A stretch of DNA of 64,000 bases from Ga0077527 sp038316355 (lineage in GTDB: Bacteria; Pseudomonadota; Gammaproteobacteria; Burkholderiales; SG8-41): assembly GCA_038316355.1 (NCBI GenBank), contig JBBQAO010000002.1, forward strand, positions 1 through 64,000, given 5' to 3'. The translations under genes were made by a program, and so were the position numbers. Under the pieces are notes generated by a model. It made no database searches, was not told the origin of the DNA, and worked only from the letters and a program-made list of their open reading frames with translations. Shown piece after piece: positions 24,431-33,169 of the stretch (the stretch's first letter is position 1; every line of letters starts with the position of its first letter).

Positions 24431-24877
24431 GTGTTTCGCGGGGTCGCACAACTCAATCTCGACAGCAAGGGCAGGCTCGCCGTTCCAGCGCGCCATCGCG
24501 ACGCGCTGCTCGAGCGTTGCGCGGGTCATCTGGTGATCACCGCCGATGCGGATCATTGCCTGCTGGTTTATCCGCTGCCCGACTGGGAACTCATCCAGCA
24601 AAAACTTGAAGGCCTGTCGAATCTCGATCCGCGCGTGCGTGAACTGCAGCGGCGCCTGATCGGTTTCGCTGTCGACGTCGACATCGACAGCGCGGGGCGC
24701 GTACTGATTTCGCCCGAGCTGCGGCGTTTCGCGCAACTGGAAAAAAGCGTGGTGCTGGTCGGACAGGGCCGCAAATTCGAATTGTGGAATGACGAACGCT
24801 GGACGCAGTTGATCGACGGCGCAGGCGGTTTCGGCGCCGGTGGTTTGCCGGCGGAGCTGGAGGGTTTCTCCTTGTGA
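24431..24877 (+). CDS. mraZ: Transcriptional regulator MraZ
   Basis: First gene of the dcw cluster, a 148-residue DNA-binding protein that forms a ring and represses its own promoter. The protein opens FRGVAQLNLDSKGRLAVPARHRDAL, and the second AbrB-like half has DVDIDSAGRVLISPELRRF near residue 80. The start is the GTG at 24431 preceded by GGGGGAA; an upstream ATG at 24362 lies inside the MraZ boxes and before the family start. Its stop overlaps the rsmH GTG. The operator array upstream is intact. Confidence 0.95.
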   Translation: MFRGVAQLNLDSKGRLAVPARHRDALLERCAGHLVITADADHCLLVYPLPDWELIQQKLEGLSNLDPRVRELQRRLIGFAVDVDIDSAGRVLISPELRRFAQLEKSVVLVGQGRKFELWNDERWTQLIDGAGGFGAGGLPAELEGFSL

Positions 24878-25812
24878 CGAGCGGGGCGCATGCCGCGGTG
24901 CTCGCGCAGGAAGCCATGGCAGCATTGAACATCCGATCCGACGGAATTTATGTCGATTGCACGTTTGGCAGGGGCGGCCACAGCCGCCTGATTCTGCAAC
25001 AGCTGGGCAAAGGAGGGCGATTGCTGGCGCTGGATCGCGATCCCGAAGCGGTGCAGGCAGGACGTGCGGTGAACGACCCGCGATTCACGATCCTGCACAG
25101 CGCGTTCAGCCAGGCTGCAGCAGTGTTGCGGGAGAACGGTGTGACGGCGGCGGACGGCGTGCTGCTTGATCTGGGCGTGTCGTCACCGCAGTTGGATGAT
25201 GCGCGGCGCGGTTTCAGTTTTCGCCACGATGCGCCGCTCGACATGCGTATGGATCCGGGGCAGGGCATCAGCGCGGCGCAATGGCTGGCGACAGCAGAAG
25301 AGTCTGAGATCAGGGAGGTCATCAGGGATTATGGCGAAGAACGGTTTGCTAAACAGATTGCAGCAGCGATTGTTGCGGCTCGGACGCGAGGACCTGTTGA
25401 CACCACACGACAACTTGCCGCGCTCGTGGCAGAAGCCGTTCCCGCGCGCGAGCCACGCCAGGATCCGGCGACGCGCACGTTTCAAGCTTTACGGATTCAC
25501 GTCAATCAGGAGCTTGAGGAGTTATCGGTAGTGCTGCCGCAATGCGTTGACCTGTTGCAGCCGGAAGGCCGGCTGGTGGTCATCGCTTTTCATTCCCTGG
25601 AAGATCGCATCGTGAAGCGTTTCCTGCGCGCGCAGTCTCAGGCGGATGCGCTGCCGGCGCGGCTGCCGGTGCGCGCCCGCGATCTGCCGCTACCGCGGAT
25701 GCGGTTGATCGGCCGCGCGCAGCGCGCCAGTGCCGCGGAAGTCGCGGCCAACCCGCGCGCGCGCAGCGCGGTGATGCGGGTTGCCGAGCGCAACGGGGCG
25801 GCAAGCGCATGA
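24874..25812 (+). CDS. rsmH: 16S rRNA (cytosine(1402)-N4)-methyltransferase
   Basis: RsmH (MraW) N4-methylates C1402, the same nucleotide that RsmI, also in this window, 2'-O-methylates. The 312-residue protein shows the SAM motif YVDCTFGRGGHSRLIL near residue 28, ALDRDPEAV near 54, the DLGVSSPQLD block and FQALRIHVNQELEEL. It uses a GTG that overlaps the mraZ TGA. The C-terminal residues are Arg/Ala-rich. It is translationally coupled to mraZ and ftsL. Confidence 0.96.
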   Translation: MTSGAHAAVLAQEAMAALNIRSDGIYVDCTFGRGGHSRLILQQLGKGGRLLALDRDPEAVQAGRAVNDPRFTILHSAFSQAAAVLRENGVTAADGVLLDLGVSSPQLDDARRGFSFRHDAPLDMRMDPGQGISAAQWLATAEESEIREVIRDYGEERFAKQIAAAIVAARTRGPVDTTRQLAALVAEAVPAREPRQDPATRTFQALRIHVNQELEELSVVLPQCVDLLQPEGRLVVIAFHSLEDRIVKRFLRAQSQADALPARLPVRARDLPLPRMRLIGRAQRASAAEVAANPRARSAVMRVAERNGAASA

Positions 25813-26093
25813 CTGCGCGCCTGACCTTCATCCTGCTTGCCGCGCTGATGGTGTGCGCGCTGGCGCTGGTGACTTCGCAGCACAAGGCACGCAAGCTCTA
25901 CGTCGAACTGCAGAAAGAGCTGGCGGTGGCGAAGCAGCTCGATGTCGAGTGGGGGCAGCTGCAGCTCGAACAGGGGACCTGGGGCACCCACGGCCGCATT
26001 GAACGCATTGCCACCCGCGAACTGGGTATGCGCCTGCCGGTGGCGGGCCGGGTGGAAGTGGTGCCGGCGGCCCGCGCGGAGGTCCAGCCATGA
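25809..26093 (+). CDS. ftsL: Cell division protein FtsL
   Basis: A 94-residue bitopic membrane protein: short cytoplasmic tail, a membrane segment at residues 4-23 (LTFILLAALMVCALALVTSQ), and a periplasmic leucine-zipper-like coil (LYVELQKELAVAKQLDVEWGQLQLEQ). FtsL forms the FtsQLB complex that activates FtsWI. Sequence conservation in this family is low, so the call rests on topology plus position between rsmH and ftsI. ATGA overlaps on both sides. Confidence 0.92.
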   Translation: MTARLTFILLAALMVCALALVTSQHKARKLYVELQKELAVAKQLDVEWGQLQLEQGTWGTHGRIERIATRELGMRLPVAGRVEVVPAARAEVQP

Positions 26094-27823
26094 AGCCGGC
26101 CACTAACCGCGATCCGACGCCGAGCCTGCCGGCCTGGCGCGCCAATCTGCTGCTGATAGTGCTCGCGGCATGGTTTGTCGCGCTGGCCGGGCGCGCGCTG
26201 TGGCTGCAGGCATTGAACAACGATTTTCTGCAGCGCAAAGGCGAGTCGCGTTATTCACGCGTGGTTGAAATCGGCGCCAGCCGCGGCATGATCGTGGATC
26301 GCAACAATGAGCCGCTGGCGATTTCCACGCCGGTGGAATCGGTGGCGGCCAGTCCCGCCGACATCGAGGCTGATCCCGCCGATCTGCGCAGATTGGCGAA
26401 GCTGCTGGAGATCGGCGATGACGAGCTGCGCGCCAAGCTCTCCGCTACGCAGCGTGAATTTGTCTATCTGAAACGCCAGTTGCCCCCGGAGCAGGCGGAG
26501 CGTGTGGTGCAACTCGGCATCCCCGGCGTTTTCCTGCAGCGCGAACATCGTCGTTATTACCCGGCGGGCGAGGTGATGTCACATATCATCGGCTTTACCG
26601 GTGTTGATGACAAAGGGCAGGAAGCGCTGGAGCTGGCATTCGAAGAAACGCTGGCTGGCAGACCCGGCAGCCGCCGTGTGATCAAGGACCGTCTGGGCCG
26701 CATCGTTGAAGACGTGGAAAGCATCCGCGTGCCGCAGAACGGACAACAACTCCGGCTGTCGATTGATGCGCGCATCCAGTATCTCGCGTTCCGCGAACTC
26801 AAGGCAGCCGTTGCCGCGCACCGCGCCAAGGCCGGCGGCATTGTCGTGCTCGATGCCGACAGTGGTGAAATCCTGGCGATGGCGAACCTGCCGGCCTACA
26901 ACCCGAACAATCGCGGCAAGCTGGACGCCCGCCGCACCCGCAACCGCGTGGTCACCGACCTGTTCGAACCCGGTTCGACACTGAAGCCGTTCACTGTCGC
27001 TGCGGCGCTGGAAGCCGGGCTGTTCCAGCCCGGCACGGTGATCCAGACGGCACCCGGCCAGTTGACCATCGGCAATCGCACCATTCATGACGCTCATCCC
27101 CAGGGTGCTTTGACGGTGTCGCAGGTGATCCAGAAATCGTCCAACGTCGGCACCGCAAAAATGGGGCTGGCGTTGTCATCCGAGGTTTTGTGGAGCCTGT
27201 TCAGTCGCGCCGGGTTCGGTTTGCAGCCGCGCTCTGGATTTCCCGGCGAGGTGTCGGGCCGGCTGCGCGCCCATGCGACCTGGAAACCGATCGAGCAGGC
27301 GACGATGTCTTACGGTTACGGCATTTCAGTGTCGCTGATGCAACTCGCCCGTTCGTACACCATATTCGCGTCCGACGGCGTGCTGCATCCGGTGACCTTG
27401 CTGAAGCGCGACAGTCCCGTGCAGGGAACGCGCGTGGTATCGGCGCAGACCGCGCTGGCAGTGCGCAAAATGCTCGAGCTCGCCGCCCAGCCCGGCGGCA
27501 CGGCCCCCGGCGCGCAGGTTTCGGGTTATACGGTTGCGGGCAAGACCGGCACCGCGCACAAGCTCGAAGGCAAGGCTTATGCCGCCAACCGCTATGTGGC
27601 CTCGTTTGTCGGCATGGCTCCGGCGTCGCGTCCGCGCGTGATCATCGCGGTGATGATCGACGAGCCCTCGGCGGGGCAACATTATGGCGGCGCGGTGGCC
27701 GCACCGGTATTCAGCCAGGTGGCGGCGGGAACCTTGCGTTTCCTGGCGGTGCCGCCCGACGCACCGGCCAAAACCACGGTGCTCAAGCCGGAAGATGCGC
27801 CATTGGTGCGGGAGGAGGTGTGA
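26090..27823 (+). CDS. ftsI: Peptidoglycan D,D-transpeptidase FtsI (PBP3)
   Basis: The septal transpeptidase that cross-links peptidoglycan with FtsW. A 577-residue class B PBP: membrane anchor at residues 17-37, dimerisation region starting at SRGMIVDRNNEPLAIS, and a transpeptidase domain with the three catalytic motifs, STLK in EPGSTLKPF near residue 300, SSN in QKSSNVGTAKMG near 350, and KTGTAHK near 485. All residues needed for activity and beta-lactam acylation are present. ATGA overlap with ftsL. Confidence 0.96.
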   Translation: MKPATNRDPTPSLPAWRANLLLIVLAAWFVALAGRALWLQALNNDFLQRKGESRYSRVVEIGASRGMIVDRNNEPLAISTPVESVAASPADIEADPADLRRLAKLLEIGDDELRAKLSATQREFVYLKRQLPPEQAERVVQLGIPGVFLQREHRRYYPAGEVMSHIIGFTGVDDKGQEALELAFEETLAGRPGSRRVIKDRLGRIVEDVESIRVPQNGQQLRLSIDARIQYLAFRELKAAVAAHRAKAGGIVVLDADSGEILAMANLPAYNPNNRGKLDARRTRNRVVTDLFEPGSTLKPFTVAAALEAGLFQPGTVIQTAPGQLTIGNRTIHDAHPQGALTVSQVIQKSSNVGTAKMGLALSSEVLWSLFSRAGFGLQPRSGFPGEVSGRLRAHATWKPIEQATMSYGYGISVSLMQLARSYTIFASDGVLHPVTLLKRDSPVQGTRVVSAQTALAVRKMLELAAQPGGTAPGAQVSGYTVAGKTGTAHKLEGKAYAANRYVASFVGMAPASRPRVIIAVMIDEPSAGQHYGGAVAAPVFSQVAAGTLRFLAVPPDAPAKTTVLKPEDAPLVREEV

Positions 27824-29298
27824 TGCCCGCCGCGTTCAATGATACGCAGACGGTGGCGCACAAGCTCGGCGTGCGCCGGATGACGGTCGACAGTCGCGTA
27901 GTCAAGGCCGGCGATACCTTTGTCGCCTATCCCGGCGAATCGCGTGACGGCCGGGATTACATTGTGCAGGCGATTGCCAACGGCGCGGCTTCGGTGCTGT
28001 GGGATACCGGCGGCTACGTGTGGAATCCGCGCTGGCGGGTGCCGAATCTCGGCGTTGCGCATCTGCGCCGCCAGGCCGGCGTCATTGCCAGCGAGGTGTA
28101 CGGCAAACCCAGCGCGAAGCTGTGGGCGGTCGGCGTTACCGGCACCAACGGCAAGACTTCGTGCAGCCAGTGGATCGCGCAGTCCCTGACCCGCGCGAAA
28201 CGCAGGTGTGCGGTGATCGGTACGCTGGGCAGCGGTTTCCCGGGGCATCTCGATGTCCATGCCATCAACACCACGCCGGACGCGGTGACCCTGCATGCGC
28301 GCATGCGTGCCATGGTGCGCGCCGGGGCGCGCGCGGTGTGCGTGGAGGTCTCTTCCCACGGGCTGGACCAGGACCGCCTGTCCGGTGTCGAGTTCGATGT
28401 TGCCTTGCTGACCAATCTGACGCGCGACCATCTCGATTATCACGGCACAATGCGGCGCTACCAGGCGGCAAAAGCGCGGCTGTTCCGCTGGCCCACGCTC
28501 GGGCACGCCGTGCTGAATCTCGACGATGCGTTCGGGCGCGAACTCGCGCAGTGCTGGAAACACAAACATGCCAAGGCGCTGGGGTACGGATTTCAGGCAA
28601 GAACGTCACGCGCCTCCCTGCCGTGTGTCCAGGGCCGCAACCTGCGCCTCGACCTCGACGGTGTGTCGTTCGATATCACTTCGCCTTGGGGAAAAGCGAC
28701 GCTGCACAGTCGGCTGATCGGCGGGTTCAATGCGGCGAACCTGCTGGGTTCGCTGGCAACGCTGCTGGTCAGCGATGTCGGTCTTGACCAGTCGGTGGCC
28801 ATGCTGGAAAAAGTCTTGCCGGTGCCAGGACGCACCGAGCGTTACGGCGGCGGCCGCGCGCCGCTGGTGATCGTCGATTATGCGCATACCCCGGATGCGC
28901 TGGAAAAAGTCCTGCACAGCCTGCGCGCGGCGGCGGGCCAGCGCGCCCGGCTGTTCTGCGTGTTCGGCTGCGGCGGCGAACGTGATCGCGGCAAACGTCC
29001 GCTGATGGGTGCTGTGGCCTCGCGCATTGCCGACGCGGTGATCATTACCAGCGACAATCCGCGCAGCGAAGACCCGCAGGCCATCATTGCTGAAATTGCC
29101 GAGGGTGTTTCAGGAAAGCATGAGCAGATCGCGGACCGGCGCCAGGCGATTGCGCGTGCGCTGGCTCAGGCGCGGCGCGGCGATATCGTGCTGATTGCCG
29201 GCAAAGGACATGAGCGTTACCAGGAAATCCGCGGCGTGAAGCGCCGTTACAGCGATGCCGCGGTGGTGCGTGCCGCGCTGGCCGGGAGCGCGCGGTGA
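27823..29298 (+). CDS. murE: UDP-MurNAc-tripeptide synthetase, meso-diaminopimelate adding
   Basis: Adds the third stem residue in peptidoglycan synthesis. 491 residues with the ATP loop GVTGTNGKTSCSQWI near residue 104, the central domain carrying NTTPDAV and the DHLDYHG metal/ATP region, and the C-terminal specificity motif DNPRSEDP, which marks meso-DAP rather than lysine. GGAGGAGG lies just upstream of the ATG, which shares one base with the ftsI stop. Identity and specificity are secure. Confidence 0.96.
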   Translation: MPAAFNDTQTVAHKLGVRRMTVDSRVVKAGDTFVAYPGESRDGRDYIVQAIANGAASVLWDTGGYVWNPRWRVPNLGVAHLRRQAGVIASEVYGKPSAKLWAVGVTGTNGKTSCSQWIAQSLTRAKRRCAVIGTLGSGFPGHLDVHAINTTPDAVTLHARMRAMVRAGARAVCVEVSSHGLDQDRLSGVEFDVALLTNLTRDHLDYHGTMRRYQAAKARLFRWPTLGHAVLNLDDAFGRELAQCWKHKHAKALGYGFQARTSRASLPCVQGRNLRLDLDGVSFDITSPWGKATLHSRLIGGFNAANLLGSLATLLVSDVGLDQSVAMLEKVLPVPGRTERYGGGRAPLVIVDYAHTPDALEKVLHSLRAAAGQRARLFCVFGCGGERDRGKRPLMGAVASRIADAVIITSDNPRSEDPQAIIAEIAEGVSGKHEQIADRRQAIARALAQARRGDIVLIAGKGHERYQEIRGVKRRYSDAAVVRAALAGSAR

Positions 29299-30686
29299 TG
29301 ACCCTGGCCCACGCAGCGGCAGAACTCGGCGGCGCAATGCGCGGCGCCGATGTGCGTTTTGAGGACGTGTGCACTGACAGCCGTACCCTGAAAAAGGGCG
29401 ACCTGTTTGTCGCGCTGCGCGGCGAGCGTTACGACGGGCATGATTTTGTCGCGCAGGCCGCTGCTGCCGGCGCCGTGGCAGCGATGGTTGATCACGCTTA
29501 TGTGGCAGTGAATGCCGGTCTTCCGGTGGTCGCGGTGAACGACACTACGGTTGCTTTGGGCGAGCTGGCAGCGCACTGGCGCCGGCAGTTTCCGATTCCG
29601 CTGATTGCGGTGGTCGGCTCCAACGGCAAAACCACGGTCAAGGAAATGATCGCGGCCTGCCTGCGTGCGCATTTCGGTGATGCCGCAGTACTGGCCACCC
29701 GCGGCAACCTCAACAACCATATCGGCCTGCCGCTGACCCTGCTCGCGTTGCGTGCCGCGCATCGTGCCGCGGTGGTTGAGGTCGGCATGAATCATCCCGG
29801 GGAAACCGCGCAACTGGCGGCGCTTGCGGCGCCGACGATCGCGGTGATCAACAACGCGCAACGCGAACACCAGGAATTCATGCGATCGGTAGCCGATGTT
29901 GCCGTCGAACACGCCAGCCTGATTGCAGCGTTGCCGGCCGAGGGCGTGGTCGTGATCAATGCCGATGATGCCCATGCCGGAGTCTGGCGCAACGCTGCCG
30001 GTGCGCGGCGCATGCGTGACTTTGGTTTGCAACAGACTGCCGCGGTGCGTGCGCAATATCGGATGCAGGCGGCGTCGGTGCGTCTGGAGGTCAGCACTCC
30101 CGAAGAACAAGTCGCATTCGAACTGCCGCTGGCCGGGGAACACAACGCGCGTAATGCGCTGGCGGCGATTGCTGCTGCGACAGCCGCCGGCGCGTCGCTG
30201 GCCGCCTGCGCCAAAGCGCTGGCCCGGTTTGTTGCGGTCAAAGGCCGATTGCAAATCAAAACCGGTCGCCGTGGCTCAATGCTGATCGACGACACCTATA
30301 ACGCCAATCCGGATTCGGTGCGTGCGGCGATCGACGTGCTGGCGCTCACGCCCGGACGCAAATTGCTGGTGCTGGGCGACATGGGCGAAGTTGGCGATCA
30401 GGGCGTGGCCTTCCATGAGGAAGTGGGCATTTACGCACGCGATGCCGGCATCGACGGGCTGTATGCATTGGGAGAGCTTGCGGCAGGGACGGCGCGCGCC
30501 TTTGGCACCGGTGCCCGGCATTACCTCGGCATCGAAGACCTGCTGGCCGATGTTGAAGCTGCGCTTGATCCGCAGACGGCGTTGCTGGTCAAGGGTTCGC
30601 GCTTCATGCAGATGGAGCGCGTCGTGCGCGGCATTGAAGTTGCAACCGAAGATCTGAAAAACGGAGGCACCGGCAATGCTGCTTGA
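29298..30686 (+). CDS. murF: UDP-MurNAc-tripeptide--D-Ala-D-Ala ligase
   Basis: Adds D-Ala-D-Ala to finish the UDP-MurNAc pentapeptide. 462 residues: N-terminal UDP-binding domain with the CTDSRTLKKGDLFVAL block, ATP loop VVGSNGKTTVKEMI near residue 107, the RGNLNNHIGLPLTLL segment and the DDTYNANPDSV motif. A GTG at 29295 in frame adds one residue; I favour the ATG, which begins on the last base of the murE stop. The end overlaps mraY by 11 bases. Confidence 0.95.
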   Translation: MTLAHAAAELGGAMRGADVRFEDVCTDSRTLKKGDLFVALRGERYDGHDFVAQAAAAGAVAAMVDHAYVAVNAGLPVVAVNDTTVALGELAAHWRRQFPIPLIAVVGSNGKTTVKEMIAACLRAHFGDAAVLATRGNLNNHIGLPLTLLALRAAHRAAVVEVGMNHPGETAQLAALAAPTIAVINNAQREHQEFMRSVADVAVEHASLIAALPAEGVVVINADDAHAGVWRNAAGARRMRDFGLQQTAAVRAQYRMQAASVRLEVSTPEEQVAFELPLAGEHNARNALAAIAAATAAGASLAACAKALARFVAVKGRLQIKTGRRGSMLIDDTYNANPDSVRAAIDVLALTPGRKLLVLGDMGEVGDQGVAFHEEVGIYARDAGIDGLYALGELAAGTARAFGTGARHYLGIEDLLADVEAALDPQTALLVKGSRFMQMERVVRGIEVATEDLKNGGTGNAA

Positions 30687-31761
30687 ACTGGCGCAATGGC
30701 TGGAGCAACATGTCCGCGCCTTCAACGTATTCAATTACCTCACGCTGCGAGCAGTGCTGGCCTGCCTGACCTCGCTGATGATTTCGTTCATTGTCGGCCC
30801 CGCGCTGATTCGCAAGCTGACGGCGTACAAGATCGGCCAGGCGGTGCGTGATGACGGTCCGCAGACTCATTTGATCAAAGCCGGCACGCCGACCATGGGC
30901 GGTGCGCTGATCCTGGTGTCGATCATCATCACCACGCTGCTGTGGGCGGATTTGCAGAACCGTTTTGTCTGGGTGGTGCTGTGCGTGACCGTCGGTTTCG
31001 GTGCCATCGGCTGGGTCGATGATTACCGCAAGGTGGTGCACCGCAATCCGAAGGGATTGTCGGCGCGGGTGAAGTTTTTCTGGCAATCGGTGATCGGTCT
31101 CGGTGCGGCGATCTTTATTGCCTATTCGACCAACCTGCCGGCGCAGACCGAATTCATCGTGCCGTTTTTCAAGCAGGTGACCTACCCGCTGGGCGCCATC
31201 GGTTTCATCACCATGACCTACCTGGTGATTGTCGGCACCAGCAACGCAGTGAACCTGACCGACGGCCTCGATGGGCTTGCGATCATGCCCACGGTCATGG
31301 TCGGCAGCGCACTCGGCATTTTCGCCTACGTCGCCGGCAATGCCGTGTTTGCCAAATACCTGGCGTTTCCCTACATCCCCGGTGCGGGCGAACTGACGGT
31401 GATCTGCGGTGCGATGGCCGGCGCCGGGCTCGCCTTCCTCTGGTTCAACGCCTATCCCGCGGAAGTTTTCATTGGCGACGTCGGCGCGCTGGCGCTGGGC
31501 GCGGCGCTGGGCACCATTGCAGTCATCGTGCGCCAGGAAATCGTGCTGTTCATCATGGGCGGCGTGTTTGTCGTCGAAACCCTGTCGGTGATGCTGCAGG
31601 TGGCGTCATTCAAGCTCACCGGCAAGCGGATATTCCGCATGGCGCCGCTGCACCACCACTTTGAACTGAAGGGCTGGAAAGAGAATCAGGTCGTCGTGCG
31701 TTTCTGGATCATCACGATGATGCTGGTGCTGATCGGCCTGTCGACGCTGAAGCTGCGATGA
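30676..31761 (+). CDS. mraY: Phospho-N-acetylmuramoyl-pentapeptide transferase
   Basis: Polytopic inner-membrane enzyme that moves phospho-MurNAc-pentapeptide onto undecaprenyl phosphate to make lipid I. 361 residues and about ten membrane helices. The family motifs are present: TPTMGGALIL near residue 73, the active-site aspartates in GWVDDYRKV near 115, and NAVNLTDGLDGLA near 193, plus RMAPLHHHFELKGW in the last loop. Start within the end of murF; 19 bp before murD. Confidence 0.97.
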   Translation: MLLELAQWLEQHVRAFNVFNYLTLRAVLACLTSLMISFIVGPALIRKLTAYKIGQAVRDDGPQTHLIKAGTPTMGGALILVSIIITTLLWADLQNRFVWVVLCVTVGFGAIGWVDDYRKVVHRNPKGLSARVKFFWQSVIGLGAAIFIAYSTNLPAQTEFIVPFFKQVTYPLGAIGFITMTYLVIVGTSNAVNLTDGLDGLAIMPTVMVGSALGIFAYVAGNAVFAKYLAFPYIPGAGELTVICGAMAGAGLAFLWFNAYPAEVFIGDVGALALGAALGTIAVIVRQEIVLFIMGGVFVVETLSVMLQVASFKLTGKRIFRMAPLHHHFELKGWKENQVVVRFWIITMMLVLIGLSTLKLR

Positions 31762-31780
31762 GCTGCGATGCGAAACCGGA

Positions 31781-33169
31781 ATGATGTCCGACCTCAAGGG
31801 TGCCCGCGTAATGGTTGTTGGTCTCGGTGATACCGGGTTGTCGATGGTGCGCTGGCTGCAGCGCTGCGGCGCCGACGTGCGCGCGACCGACAGCCGTGCA
31901 GCGCCACCGCATGCGGTCGCGCTGCGACGGGAGTTGCCGCAGCTGCCGCTCGCCCTCGGCGTTGCGCCTGACGTCAGCGGTGTCGACATGATCGCGGTGA
32001 GTCCGGGCGTGGACCGTCGCGCGGGAGCGCTGGCGCTGGCTGCCGCCCGGGGCGTGCCGGTGGTGGGTGATGTGGAATTGTTCGCGCAGGCGCTGGCCGC
32101 GCGCAGCGCTGCGCCGCCGGTGATTGCGATTACAGGGTCAAACGGCAAAAGCACGGTGACTGCGCTGGCCGGTGAAATCTGCAAGGCCGCGGGTCTGCGT
32201 CCGGTGGTCGCGGGCAACATCGGTCTGCCCGTGCTCGATGCGTTGATGGAAATCGACAACGACATCGAAAACGGCGCGGTGCAGCCTGGCGCGTTTGTGC
32301 TGGAGCTGTCGAGCTTCCAGCTGGAAAGCACGATATCGCTGCAGCCGCGCGCGGCGACGGTATTGAATCTGTCCGAGGATCATCTCGACCGGTATGACGG
32401 CTTGCGCGATTACGCCGCCGCAAAAAGCCGGATCTTCGCTGGTGACGGCACGCAGGTGCTCAATCGTCAGGACGCATGGAGTGATGGCATGGCGCAGTCC
32501 GGTCGCCGCGTGGTGCGCTTTGGACTGGACGCGCCGCGTGATGCAGAAGCCTGGGGCATCAGCGGAACCGGTGCAGCGCAGACACTGATGCGCGGCGATG
32601 TCGCGCTGGTGCCGGTGGCTGCATTACGCGTTACCGGTTTGCACAATGCGGCCAATGCGCTGGCAGCGGGGGCATTGTGTCGGGCGATTGGTGTCGCTGA
32701 CGACACGATTGCCAAGGCTTGGCTGGCCTTCGACGGACTGCCGCATCGCGTAAAAAAAATAAATAAAATCAATGAGATACAGTTTTACGATGATTCCAAA
32801 GGCACCAACGTCGGTGCCACAGTCGCAGCACTGAGCGGCATGCCGCAACCGGTGGTGTTGATTGCTGGCGGTGATGGCAAGGGTCAGGATTTCGCGCCGC
32901 TCGCTGCGGCCGCGCAACACAAGGCACGCGCCGTGGTGCTGATCGGGCGGGATGCGGGACGTATCGCCGATGCCATCGGCAGCCGCGTGCCGCTGTTGCG
33001 CGCCGCCGACATGACGCAGGCGGTGGAGCTCGCTTTCAACGCAGCGCAGCCCGGTGATGCGGTGTTGCTGTCGCCGGGCTGTGCGAGTTACGACATGTAC
33101 CGCAATTATATTCATCGCGCGGAAGTGTTTGCCGCTGCGGTGACGGCGTTGCAACGGAGGTGGGCGTGA
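31781..33169 (+). CDS. murD: UDP-MurNAc-L-Ala--D-Glu ligase
   Basis: Adds D-glutamate to UDP-MurNAc-L-Ala. 462 residues: N-terminal MVVGLGDTGLSMVRWL, ATP loop ITGSNGKSTVTALA near residue 117, the SFQLE and LNLSEDHLDRYDG segments and the conserved FYDDSKGTNVGAT near residue 338. Directly before that last motif, where relatives have residues like VAEIDGV, this protein has KKINKINEI. It is encoded by a strikingly A/T-rich stretch matching the dispersed element (copy F), with no change in length. Function is probably retained. The first ATG at 31781 is followed at once by a second one. Confidence 0.95.
   Translation: MMSDLKGARVMVVGLGDTGLSMVRWLQRCGADVRATDSRAAPPHAVALRRELPQLPLALGVAPDVSGVDMIAVSPGVDRRAGALALAAARGVPVVGDVELFAQALAARSAAPPVIAITGSNGKSTVTALAGEICKAAGLRPVVAGNIGLPVLDALMEIDNDIENGAVQPGAFVLELSSFQLESTISLQPRAATVLNLSEDHLDRYDGLRDYAAAKSRIFAGDGTQVLNRQDAWSDGMAQSGRRVVRFGLDAPRDAEAWGISGTGAAQTLMRGDVALVPVAALRVTGLHNAANALAAGALCRAIGVADDTIAKAWLAFDGLPHRVKKINKINEIQFYDDSKGTNVGATVAALSGMPQPVVLIAGGDGKGQDFAPLAAAAQHKARAVVLIGRDAGRIADAIGSRVPLLRAADMTQAVELAFNAAQPGDAVLLSPGCASYDMYRNYIHRAEVFAAAVTALQRRWA
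32753..32781 (-). repeat. AT-rich dispersed element, copy F, inside murD
   Basis: The plus strand AATAAATAAAATCAAT (32758-32773) is identical over 16 bases to copy H at 48837-48852. It lies in frame within murD and encodes KKINKINEI just before the conserved FYDDSKGTN. Base composition differs sharply from the flanking codons. Confidence 0.6.
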
